Part shown: in pieces, positions 9,370-16,612 of the stretch
Position numbering within the stretch: position 1 is the first letter of the stretch
Layout of the letters: each line of letters starts with the position of its first letter
Assembly (NCBI GenBank): GCA_012960155.1
Contig: DUBU01000026.1
Span: 1-39,817, forward strand
Reading direction: 5' to 3'
Source of the DNA: Micavibrio sp.
Lineage (GTDB): Bacteria; Pseudomonadota; Alphaproteobacteria; Micavibrionales; Micavibrionaceae
DNA: 39,817 nucleotides
Notes under the pieces: generated by a model
Database searches by the model: none
What the model was told of the DNA's origin: nothing
What the model saw: the letters and a program-made list of their open reading frames with translations, nothing else
Position numbers and translations under genes: made by a program

Positions 9370-10548
9370 CTACTCCTTGCCGCCTGATACGGACTTTTCG
9401 TCTTTATTTTTCTGCCACTCTGTTTCTGAAACAGCGGCACCTGCGGCTACTTTTTGATAACCCTCAACAATCACTTTATCACCGGCTTCCAAGCCACTGG
9501 TTACAACCCAGCTATCTTCAAAAGCACGTAGTACCTGGATAGAACGAGGTTGTGCCTTACCGTCTGCATCAACAATCCAAGCCGATAAATTGCCATCCGC
9601 AGCACGCGTAGTCGCACGCTGAGGAACAAGCAGAACCTCTTCCTCACCAAGCTTCATGACTGTGCGTACAAACAAACCTGGCAAAAGAACATCATCAGGA
9701 TTATCAACCAAGGCACGCAAAGTAATGGAACCCGTTGTTTCATCAACAGTCACTTCAGAAAACTTCAAAGAACCTTCATGATCATACATTTCACCTGTTT
9801 TCTCGTTTAGTATCACGCTCACTGGCACTGACGCCTTATCCATGACACGCGTGCGTAGCTGCATAGCTTCAGCACCAGCCTGTTGCATATCGATATAAAC
9901 AGGGTCAAGCTGGGTAATGGTCGCAAGGTTTTGAGATTGATTAGCTGTTACCAGTGCGCCTTCCGTTACAAATGAACGGCTAATGCGCCCTGCAATCGGA
10001 GCATAAACCTTTGTATAATCAAGATTTACCTGCGCCAGATCGACAGCAGCCTGAGCGACAGCAATCGCTGCCTTGGCTTGGTCATACTCTGCCTTCACGT
10101 CATCATACTCTTGCTGACTAACAGCATTAATACCGACCAGGTCCTCATAACGTTTCGCTTTAGCTTCAACCGCTTTAACACTGGATTTAGCACTATTAAG
10201 GTCCGCAATAGCACTATTCAATGCTGCTTTATAACGCGCATCGTCAATCTGATAGAGCTGCTGACCTTTTTCAACATCAGCACCTTCATCAAACAAACGC
10301 TCTGTAATAATACCATCGACCTGTGGACGCACTTGAGACTGACGAAATGGTGAGACACGACCAGGTAATTGCTGCGTAAACGTCACCTTTTCCAATTTCA
10401 AGCTCATCACAGAAACCGCTTGTGGTGGCGGCGCACTACCCTGCGCGGCTGCTGCAGAATCTTCCGCATGCCCCTCTTGTGACAAATAATAAAAGCCGCC
10501 CAAAACAACCAGGGCGGCAACAGCCAAAACAATAGGTAACTTCTTCAT
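9370..10548 (-). CDS. RND efflux periplasmic adaptor, AcrA/MexA family
   Basis: This is the membrane-fusion protein linking the pump to the outer-membrane channel, 392 residues. It begins with an uncleaved anchor or signal (IVLAVAALVVLGGFYYL) and has no lipobox cysteine. Next come the split lipoyl/barrel-sandwich halves (VRPQVDGIITERLFDEGADVEKG and VNLDYTKVYAPIAGRI), an alpha-hairpin with Ala/Lys/Glu heptads between them, and beta-barrel and membrane-proximal domains. An upstream in-frame ATG at 10587 exists, but ATG 10548 has a suitable AAGG ribosome site 9 nt before it and gives a normal signal. It is the first gene of the three-gene efflux operon and is divergent from the TetR gene. Confidence 0.95.
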   Translation of the reverse strand: MKKLPIVLAVAALVVLGGFYYLSQEGHAEDSAAAAQGSAPPPQAVSVMSLKLEKVTFTQQLPGRVSPFRQSQVRPQVDGIITERLFDEGADVEKGQQLYQIDDARYKAALNSAIADLNSAKSSVKAVEAKAKRYEDLVGINAVSQQEYDDVKAEYDQAKAAIAVAQAAVDLAQVNLDYTKVYAPIAGRISRSFVTEGALVTANQSQNLATITQLDPVYIDMQQAGAEAMQLRTRVMDKASVPVSVILNEKTGEMYDHEGSLKFSEVTVDETTGSITLRALVDNPDDVLLPGLFVRTVMKLGEEEVLLVPQRATTRAADGNLSAWIVDADGKAQPRSIQVLRAFEDSWVVTSGLEAGDKVIVEGYQKVAAGAAVSETEWQKNKDEKSVSGGKE

Positions 10549-10613
10549 TAGAATAGGCCTTACTTCAGTTTTAAAGAAACTGGACAAATTTTTTAATTAA
10601 CGCTATACTACAA

Positions 10614-10631
10614 ACATACACGCATGTATGT
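10614..10631. promoter_or_regulatory. Palindromic operator for the TetR-type efflux repressor
   Basis: ACATACA at 10614-10620 and TGTATGT at 10625-10631 form perfect 7-bp arms separated by CGCA. The site sits in the 112-bp gap between the divergent adaptor (start 10548) and repressor (start 10661) genes. Its sequence closely resembles the E. coli AcrR operator, which is built on the same ACATACA/TGTATGT arms. One dimer pair bound here could repress both promoters. The assignment is by pattern and position; binding is inferred. Confidence 0.8.
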
Positions 10632-10660
10632 ATATTGTCAAGCCCAGAGGAGCAAAAATA

Positions 10661-11272
10661 ATGCGCCGCACAAAAGAAGATTCAGAGCAAACTCGCGAAG
10701 ATATCCTCAACGCATCTGTGCGCATTTTCTCCGAAAAAGGCGTTAGCCAGGCAACTTTGGACGAAATAGCCAAAGCCGCCAATGTCACACGCGGCGCTAT
10801 TTATTGGCATTTCGAAAATAAATTCCAAATCTTCGAAGCACTCCACGACCGCCTGCACCAACCTTTTGTCAGCATGATCCTTCAGGACCTAGAAAAAGAC
10901 CATCCGGAACCCTTACAGCAGCTTCGTGATCTATGGATCTCTTTACTGCTGGAACTGGACGAAGACGAACAGAAAAAACAGGCGCTCACCCTATTCGTCA
11001 TAAAAAGTGATTACTCCGGCGAACTCGCCAAATATAAAGACATGCACTGCTCTTCCAAGAATGAAAGCATGAAGCTTTTCCAGCGTTACTTTGAAAAAGC
11101 TAAGAAAATGGGAAAACTTCCAGAAAACGCAGATCCAGAAGTCCTGACCCAAGCTGTGTATTGCTTTATGAAGGGAATATTGTTCGAATATTTAAATGAT
11201 CAAGAGGGCTTCGACCTAAAAAATAGAGCGCCCGCCCTCATCAACCTGTTTTTCAAGTGTTTTGATCAATAA
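10661..11272 (+). CDS. TetR-family repressor of the RND pump, AcrR/TtgR type
   Basis: This 203-residue regulator has an N-terminal TetR helix-turn-helix (about residues 10-56; core TLDEIAKAANVTRGAIYWHFENK, which is typical of AcrR, TtgR and SmeT). A helical ligand-binding C-terminal domain with the AcrR-like 'ALTLFVIKSDYSGE' region follows. It should dissociate from DNA on binding efflux substrates, derepressing the divergent pump operon. ATG 10661 is preferred over ATG 10628 because GAGGAG lies 9 nt upstream and family alignments start at the Arg/Lys-rich MRRTKED. The operator at 10614-10631 lies immediately upstream, consistent with autorepression. Confidence 0.93.
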   Translation: MRRTKEDSEQTREDILNASVRIFSEKGVSQATLDEIAKAANVTRGAIYWHFENKFQIFEALHDRLHQPFVSMILQDLEKDHPEPLQQLRDLWISLLLELDEDEQKKQALTLFVIKSDYSGELAKYKDMHCSSKNESMKLFQRYFEKAKKMGKLPENADPEVLTQAVYCFMKGILFEYLNDQEGFDLKNRAPALINLFFKCFDQ

Positions 11273-11327
11273 AGCCCTTGCCATTTCGGGAAGGAAACAT
11301 TAAGAATAACGCGTCTAGAACGGCCTT

Positions 11328-11403
<76 letters not shown>

Positions 11404-11448
11404 TTTTCCTAAAAATCTAGTAATCTGAGCCCAGTTCTAAAAAATACC

Positions 11449-11477
11449 TTGAAAGTGTAACATTATAACATTACATG
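11449..11477 (+). promoter_or_regulatory. Zur-box promoter of unit 1
   Basis: A -35 TTGAAA (11449-11454) and a weak -10 TACATG (11472-11477) are 17 nt apart. The spacer and -10 are covered by TGTAACATTATAACATTACA (11456-11475), with outer arms TGTAA/TTACA. The box differs from the one at 14363-14382 at only 2 of 20 positions, and the -35 and spacing are identical. The half-site ATAACATTAC fits the TGTTATA/TATAACA theme of proteobacterial Zur sites. A Zur dimer here would occlude RNA polymerase, and zinc depletion would open the promoter. The regulator is encoded at 22648. Confidence 0.85.
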
Positions 11478-11520
11478 TTGTCCTGACTTTTTATTTAGAA
11501 GAAAAAATTAGGAGAATGTA

Positions 11521-12654
11521 ATGCCTGTAACTGTTGTAGGTGGCGCTGGTGCCGATGGTAAGACAACCGTGCTTGAGCTTGTGTCAAAATATTTGGTTTC
11601 ACAGGGGCAAGAGCCGCTAGTCATTGATGCGAACCCTGATCAGAATCTGGCCAGTTTCTATGGCTTGCCCGAAGAGCTGGAAGCCGACATGCCCGAAATT
11701 TGTAATCACTGGGAAGATATTCGTGATTATCTGGAAGGCGATAATCCTGATTACCCGCACAAAGATCACATCGTTGATGTCTCTCCGTTAACCGAGCATT
11801 CTGCACGTTGGGCGGCAGGTGATAATAATGACCAGATTTTACAACAATATAGCCGCGAGTTTGAAGGCGTGCGTTTTATGCGTACTGGCACATATGAAGC
11901 AAAAGATATCGGCGCCGGCTGCTTGCATGACAAGATTGGCGCACTGACATTCCTATTGAACCACATGAATGATGGCTTGCACGGTGAAGATCGTGTGACA
12001 TTTGTTGATAATGCCCATGGCCGTGATGCTTTTGGCACACCGCTTTATGCAGAAGGCGATGTTATTCTGGTTGTCGCGCGTCCAGAGAAAAAATCTATCG
12101 ATATTATGAAAGATTATCTGGAAATGGCCAAGCAGGTTGAGGAAGATATTGGTCACCCGATTAACATCGTTGTCGTCGGAAACCGTTTCAGCACAGACCC
12201 TGATATTTTTGAAGCGCAGAAAAAGATTTTTAAAGAGCTTTGCGGTGATAGTTTTGTCGCGGCGCTGCAGAATGATGAAGCGCTGGAGCGTGGCTTGAAT
12301 GCCGAGCTTGCAGGGCTTGTACGCAGCGGTTTTAACGTTGCAGCAGCAGGGGGTAAGGAAATCCTGAGTAACATTGAGATGACTAATCAAGGCCCGCGCC
12401 TTGAGCAGTTAAACGCCCATAACCTTGCTGCACTTGCAACAATTGCTGAAACATTAAGCACCGCAGAGCGTATCCCTGAGCGTAAGAAAGAGTGGATCGA
12501 TCTCTGTCTGGGACGTGCTGATTATCTGGATAAACTTATTGATCCGTCAGTGCGCGAACAAAAATCTGACTTCGTGGCCGATAAGCATGAACACGGCCCC
12601 AGCTGCGGTCATCATCACCACCATCACAGGCACGGCCCAGGCTGTAAGCACTAA
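11521..12654 (+). CDS. NifH/CooC-like P-loop ATPase with His-rich C-terminal tail
   Basis: This 377-residue protein belongs to the SIMIBI group (CooC/NifH/ArsA-like). The P-loop is GGAGADGKTT (7-16). It keeps the Walker Lys14, but the 'signature' lysine found in NifH, CooC and ArsA is replaced by Ala9. IGAGCLHDKIG (Cys134) aligns with the NifH segment around Cys97, and VDNAHG (Asp163) is the likely switch II. The last 23 residues form a metal-binding tail with ten His (six consecutive at 364-369) and two Cys, like the nickel or zinc stores of HypB and CooJ. It is the first gene after Zur box 1, 12 bp before the COG0523 GTPase, so a zinc-delivery or starvation role is likely. It pairs logically with the paralogue at 14419. 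The partner protein is unknown. Confidence 0.85.
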   Translation: MPVTVVGGAGADGKTTVLELVSKYLVSQGQEPLVIDANPDQNLASFYGLPEELEADMPEICNHWEDIRDYLEGDNPDYPHKDHIVDVSPLTEHSARWAAGDNNDQILQQYSREFEGVRFMRTGTYEAKDIGAGCLHDKIGALTFLLNHMNDGLHGEDRVTFVDNAHGRDAFGTPLYAEGDVILVVARPEKKSIDIMKDYLEMAKQVEEDIGHPINIVVVGNRFSTDPDIFEAQKKIFKELCGDSFVAALQNDEALERGLNAELAGLVRSGFNVAAAGGKEILSNIEMTNQGPRLEQLNAHNLAALATIAETLSTAERIPERKKEWIDLCLGRADYLDKLIDPSVREQKSDFVADKHEHGPSCGHHHHHHRHGPGCKH

Positions 12655-12666
12655 GAGGGCATTGCG

Positions 12667-13884
12667 ATGAGTAAGAAACTCCCTGTTACAGTTTTGTCCG
12701 GCTTTTTAGGGGCGGGAAAAACAACGCTTCTCAATCATATTCTCAACAACCGCGAAGGCAAAAAAGTCGCGGTGATCGTTAATGATATGAGTGAAGTCAA
12801 TATTGATGCCGATTTGGTGGAGCGTGGCGGCGCAAATCTATCGCGTACCGAAGAGAAGCTGGTTGAAATGACCAATGGCTGTATTTGTTGTACGCTTCGC
12901 GAAGATCTTCTGGAGCAAGTGGAGCATCTGGCATCGGAAGGCAAATATGATTATCTGTTGATCGAAAGTACAGGAATTGCCGAGCCTCTTCCGGTCGCGG
13001 CTACATTCGACTTTCGGGATGAAAGTGGCAAGAGTCTGTCTGATATGGCGGAGCTGGACACTATGGTGACCGTAGTTGATGCTGCCAATCTTGTGAAAAA
13101 TTATAGCTCTACTGACTTTTTGAAAGATGGTGATGAAAGTCTGGGCGAAGATGATGAACGCACGCTGGTTGATCTACTGGTTGAACAGATCGAATTTGCT
13201 AATGTTATTATTTTGAACAAAGTCGATCTGCTGGCCGCCGAAGAGCTGAAGACGGTTCACGCCATTATTCGTAGTTTGAATGCGTGTGCCAAGATTATAG
13301 AAACAACATTGGCACAAGTTGACATCAATGAAGTGATGGATACCGGGCTTTTTAGTTTCGATGAAGCACAGGAGCATCCATTGTGGGCGCAGGAGCTTTA
13401 TAATTTCAACGATCACGTTCCCGAGACAGAGGAATACGGTATCGTAACCTTTGTCTATAAATCCAGGCACCCCTTTCACGCGGAAAAATTGCATAAGTTT
13501 TTTAATGAGCCGTGGGCGGGCGTGGTGCGCGCTAAAGGCTTTTTCTGGCTAGCGACACGTCCTGATTTTGTGGGTGAAATGTCACAAGCAGGTGCGTTCG
13601 TACGTCATAACGGCATGGGCCGTTGGTGGGCTTCTGTTCCTAAAAGCAGGTGGCCGGATACGGCTGAGTTTGACGAGATGATCAAGGAAAGCTGGGATGT
13701 AAAATACGGAGATCGCCGTCAGGAACTGGTCTTTATCGGCCTGAAAGGTGAAATGGATGAACAAGCCATTCGCAATCGCCTCGATGATTGTCAGGTGAAA
13801 GGATACGCCTCTGCGCCTGATCGTTGGGTGGATGCTCCGGACCCTTTTCCTGTATGGTTCAAATCTGACAGCCAGGCTGCTTAA
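12667..13884 (+). CDS. zigA: COG0523 zinc-chaperone GTPase, ZigA/YeiR type
   Basis: This is a G3E GTPase of 405 residues. It has Walker A GFLGAGKT (12-19), the family metal motif GCICC (71-75, preceded by MTN), switch region ESTGIAEP (100-107), NKVD guanine specificity (184-187) and a CobW C-terminal domain (about 250-400). ZigA and ZagA proteins are known members that are induced by zinc limitation and hand zinc to client enzymes. The Zur-box promoter upstream agrees with this. A His/Cys tail is absent from this protein; the preceding ATPase carries one instead. It is followed 14 bp later by a small exported Cys peptide. Family identity is firm, but the client protein is unknown. Confidence 0.92.
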   Translation: MSKKLPVTVLSGFLGAGKTTLLNHILNNREGKKVAVIVNDMSEVNIDADLVERGGANLSRTEEKLVEMTNGCICCTLREDLLEQVEHLASEGKYDYLLIESTGIAEPLPVAATFDFRDESGKSLSDMAELDTMVTVVDAANLVKNYSSTDFLKDGDESLGEDDERTLVDLLVEQIEFANVIILNKVDLLAAEELKTVHAIIRSLNACAKIIETTLAQVDINEVMDTGLFSFDEAQEHPLWAQELYNFNDHVPETEEYGIVTFVYKSRHPFHAEKLHKFFNEPWAGVVRAKGFFWLATRPDFVGEMSQAGAFVRHNGMGRWWASVPKSRWPDTAEFDEMIKESWDVKYGDRRQELVFIGLKGEMDEQAIRNRLDDCQVKGYASAPDRWVDAPDPFPVWFKSDSQAA

Positions 13885-13898
13885 TAAAGGAAAGTGTT

Positions 13899-14090
13899 AT
13901 GAAACTAAATATTACCACTGTGATTGTGACCATTTTTGCGATGTTCCAAATAGGCGACGCACAGAAAGCCCATGCGACTTCATCGGCGGCTGAAGGCACA
14001 GATAAAACGCCGTTTGAAACAAATTCACATGGCTGTGGGTGTAGTTGTGCATCTTGCAGCGTAATATCAGAACAATCGGCACAAAGATAA
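13899..14090 (+). CDS. Small exported Cys-rich peptide, putative metal binder
   Basis: This encodes 63 residues behind a good ribosome site (AAAGGAA). The first 26 residues look like a signal peptide (hydrophobic ITTVIVTIFAMF, cleavage after KAHA), so the mature peptide would be about 37 residues in the periplasm. It ends with SHGCGCSCASC: cysteines 46, 48, 50 and 53 plus His44, a compact site well suited to one zinc or copper ion. I know no family for it. It is the third gene after Zur box 1 and is likely co-transcribed with the GTPase. It could be a periplasmic zinc carrier or sponge, or the substrate of a redox system. The function is inferred only from Cys spacing and position. Confidence 0.65.
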   Translation: MKLNITTVIVTIFAMFQIGDAQKAHATSSAAEGTDKTPFETNSHGCGCSCASCSVISEQSAQR

Positions 14091-14119
14091 AGTTGTTAAC
14101 TACAAAATAATGCGGTTTC

Positions 14120-14137
14120 TGCTATACTGATAGTATA
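14120..14137 (+). promoter_or_regulatory. Extended -10 promoter with overlapping 6-3-6 inverted repeat, upstream of metallothionein
   Basis: TG at 14120-14121, one base, then TATACT (14123-14128) form an extended -10 with no good -35. TATACT and AGTATA (14132-14137) are perfect inverted arms separated by GAT, so the -10 is half of a small palindrome. The site is 19 nt before the metallothionein start and does not resemble the Zur boxes. The metallothionein may therefore be transcribed independently and controlled by some other factor. Confidence 0.5.
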
Positions 14138-14155
14138 AGGAAAGGAAAAAGCATT

Positions 14156-14311
14156 ATGGCTCCTATGTCTGAAATTTGTGCGTGTCCTGATTGCGGTTGC
14201 AAAGCAGATGACGCGTTTTCAAAAGAAAATAAAGCCTATTGCAGCAAGTCCTGCGCCAATGGCCACGTTGATGGCAATGGTTGCGGTCACGGTTGCGGCT
14301 GCCACGGGTAA
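14156..14311 (+). CDS. Bacterial metallothionein, SmtA/BmtA family
   Basis: This 51-residue protein was read directly from the sequence. It has nine cysteines (8, 10, 13, 15, 29, 33, 43, 47, 49), the same number and order as cyanobacterial SmtA. An opening CxCxxCxC is followed by a YCSKSC zinc-finger-like segment with ANGH, then a CGHGCGCHG ending. His37, His45 and His50 match the SmtA histidine positions. Such proteins hold about four zinc or cadmium ions in a buried cluster in the cytosol. A purine-rich AAGGAAAGG precedes ATG 14156. It lies between two zinc-starvation promoters, in line with unit 1, whereas SmtA-type proteins are classically induced by zinc excess. A zinc reservoir or buffering role is inferred. 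Confidence 0.93.
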   Translation: MAPMSEICACPDCGCKADDAFSKENKAYCSKSCANGHVDGNGCGHGCGCHG

Positions 14312-14355
14312 ATAACGTTTAAAATTATAGCGCTTGCCTAGTCCTTATATTTATC

Positions 14356-14384
14356 TTGAAACTGTTACAATATAACATTACATT
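14356..14384 (+). promoter_or_regulatory. Zur-box promoter of unit 2
   Basis: The -35 TTGAAA (14356-14361), a 17-nt spacer and the -10 TACATT (14379-14384) are overlapped by TGTTACAATATAACATTACA (14363-14382). This contains the imperfect palindrome TGTTA-N5-TAACA. Position and sequence match the box at 11456 at 18 of 20 bases. The zur gene is the last gene of the unit that starts here, giving negative autoregulation if Zur binds. Confidence 0.87.
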
Positions 14385-14418
14385 CCTCTTGTTTCATTTA
14401 TAGACAAGGGGATTTTTC

Positions 14419-15393
14419 ATGCGCATAGCATTTTGTGGTAAAGGCGGCAGTGGTAAGTCAACAATGGCGAGTCTGACAGCGCGTATGTTGGCAAGCAAAC
14501 AAGCGCCTATTCTGGTTGTGGACGGCAATATTAACCAGCATTTGGGGGAAGCGCTTGGCTTCGGCGAAGACGCCATAGAATCGCAGCCTAAACTGGGTAT
14601 GGACTCAGGTTTGCTATTCGAGACTGTGCGCGGCACAAATCCGCGTATTCCTTCCGTTGATTACCTGACCGAGTCTACCCCCGCAGGTAACGGTAGCGGC
14701 TTTATTCATTTTGATCAGCCGTCACCGATTTACGATCATTACCAGATTGAAAAAGACGGCGTGCGCTTTATGGCTGTCGGCAGTCATGAAGAAGCAGAAG
14801 TCGGCACGACATGCTTCCATAAATTTACAGGCGTATTCGGCATTTTTCTGAACCACTTTATCGATCAGGATGGGCAGTATTTGATCGGTGATATGTGCGC
14901 CGGCGCAGATCCGTTCGCCTCTTCAGGTTTGGCAACACGCTTTGATGCTGTTGTACTGGTGGTTGAACCAACCCTGAAATCAACAGGCGTTTATGATCAG
15001 TGCAAAAAATACGCAGAGCCATATGGGACGAAAATCTTTGTCGTTGGCAACAAGGTCGAAAACGAAGCTGATGAAGCATTTATTCGTGAAAAGATCGGTG
15101 ATGATTTGATCGCTTGCTTTGGTAAATCCGAATATGTGCGCAACTTGGAAAAAGGCATATTCGCGCCTATCGCAGAACTTGAGCCAGAAAACGCAGCTGT
15201 CATAGAGACAATTCTTGAGCGCACGAGCGGCATTCAGCGCGATTGGGCAAAGTATCAGGAAAATGGTTTGAAGTTTCACAAGCAGGCCGCTGAAAGCTGG
15301 GCGAATGCGATGTATGGTGCTGACTTGATGGAGCAGTATGATCCTGAGTTTTCTTATGAAAGTCTGCTGACAGACCAGAAGAAAGCGGCTTAA
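14419..15393 (+). CDS. NifH/CooC-like P-loop ATPase
   Basis: This 324-residue SIMIBI ATPase is paralogous to the one at 11521. Its P-loop is canonical for the deviant class, GKGGSGKST (7-15), with signature Lys8 intact. Cys132 in GTTCFHKFTG occupies the NifH Cys97-like position, and switch II is DMCAG (158-162), placing a second cysteine (160) close to the nucleotide. It has no His-rich tail. CooC proteins bind a metal between subunits and drive nickel insertion, and NifH-type dimers hold a 4Fe-4S cluster between subunits; either could apply here. It opens unit 2 behind Zur box 2 and is 5 bp from the cysteine desulfurase gene. A heterodimer with the first ATPase is plausible. Confidence 0.85.
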   Translation: MRIAFCGKGGSGKSTMASLTARMLASKQAPILVVDGNINQHLGEALGFGEDAIESQPKLGMDSGLLFETVRGTNPRIPSVDYLTESTPAGNGSGFIHFDQPSPIYDHYQIEKDGVRFMAVGSHEEAEVGTTCFHKFTGVFGIFLNHFIDQDGQYLIGDMCAGADPFASSGLATRFDAVVLVVEPTLKSTGVYDQCKKYAEPYGTKIFVVGNKVENEADEAFIREKIGDDLIACFGKSEYVRNLEKGIFAPIAELEPENAAVIETILERTSGIQRDWAKYQENGLKFHKQAAESWANAMYGADLMEQYDPEFSYESLLTDQKKAA

Positions 15394-15398
15394 GCCTT

Positions 15399-16592
15399 AT
15401 GTCTTTACAGATGCCACAGCATATTTATATGGATTATGCAGCTAGTACGCAGCTTGACCCGCGCGTGGCAGATGTAATGGCGCCCCTGTTAGGGCAATTT
15501 TCCGGCAATGCGTCTTCTATGCAAAATCCACACGGACAAGCGGCCAAGAGGGTGGTCGATCAAGCACGTGAGCAGGTTGCGCAAGTCATTGGCGCATTGC
15601 CGGAAGAAATCTTTTTTACCTCTGGGGCGACCGAAGCCAATAATCTGGCTTTGATGGGCATTAGTGAGTATCTGAAGCAGCAAGGCAAAACGCATATTGT
15701 TAGTTCACGCACCGAACATGCCAGCGTGTTAATGCCTTTGGCGCAAATGCAGCGTGATGGGCATGATGTTGCATTTAGTGATCTGCTGTCTTGCGGTATG
15801 GCGGATGGGGCGCTTGTTTTAAATGAGGTAACCCCGCAAACAGGCTTGATATCCATTCAGGCTGTGAACAATGAGACAGGCGTTATTAACCCGCTGGATG
15901 AGATACGTGACGGTATTAAAGATACAGGCGTGATTTTTCATGTCGATGCTGCGCAAGCTATGGGCAAAATCCCGTTTAATGTTTCTGATCTGGGCGTGGA
16001 TATGGCAACGCTGTCTGCGCATAAGGTTTATGGGCCGCAAGGTGTGGGCGCGCTGTATATCCGCAAAGACATACAGCGCCATATTATGCCGATGATGCAT
16101 GGCGGCGGCCAGCAAGGGATGATTAGACCAGGCACATTGCCTGTGGCTTTGATCGCTGGTTTTGGTGAAGCCTGCCGTATTGCCGCCGATTGCCTGTCCG
16201 GGGAAAGGCAACGTTTAGAAAATTTGAATACACTATTTCGTGCAGAGCTGGATCATGCGGGCATAGGATACAAAATCAATGGGCATGATTACGGCGATGA
16301 CAGCCGCAACTGGCGCGTGCCGAATATCATGAATATCCGCTTTCCTGAGATTGAGAATGAATGGCTGCTGGAAGCTGTAGACGGCGTCTCGTTTTCAACG
16401 GGATCGGCCTGCAGCGCACACGGAAACAAGCCGTCCCATGTGCTGGATGCTATGGGGCTGTCTGCACAGGAAAGTAATGAGTCTGTGCGCCTTTCATTTG
16501 GGCGTTTTACGACCGAGGAAGACATCAAGCAGGTCGCACAGTCTTTTGTGACGGCGATTAATGCGATTACGGCGCTGGCTGATGCCGCGTAA
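15399..16592 (+). CDS. Cysteine desulfurase, NifS/IscS family
   Basis: This fold-I PLP enzyme has 397 residues. It should take sulfur from cysteine, leaving alanine and an enzyme persulfide. Key residues are in place: His107 (RTEHASVL), Asp183/Gln186 (HVDAAQA), the PLP lysine Lys209 (SAHKVYGPQG), GGGQQGMIRPGT, and the sulfur-carrying Cys338 in STGSACSAHG. The short active loop is of the IscS/NifS rather than SufS type. No Fe-S scaffold gene is nearby. The neighbours are NifH-like and PLP enzymes, so its sulfur may feed the rhodanese domain of the enzyme at 18121 or a metal site. No strong ribosome site precedes ATG 15399, so coupling to the upstream stop is likely; ATG 15411 is possible. Confidence 0.93.
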   Translation: MSLQMPQHIYMDYAASTQLDPRVADVMAPLLGQFSGNASSMQNPHGQAAKRVVDQAREQVAQVIGALPEEIFFTSGATEANNLALMGISEYLKQQGKTHIVSSRTEHASVLMPLAQMQRDGHDVAFSDLLSCGMADGALVLNEVTPQTGLISIQAVNNETGVINPLDEIRDGIKDTGVIFHVDAAQAMGKIPFNVSDLGVDMATLSAHKVYGPQGVGALYIRKDIQRHIMPMMHGGGQQGMIRPGTLPVALIAGFGEACRIAADCLSGERQRLENLNTLFRAELDHAGIGYKINGHDYGDDSRNWRVPNIMNIRFPEIENEWLLEAVDGVSFSTGSACSAHGNKPSHVLDAMGLSAQESNESVRLSFGRFTTEEDIKQVAQSFVTAINAITALADAA

Positions 16593-16612
16593 ACATTAAT
16601 GAGGACATGACA

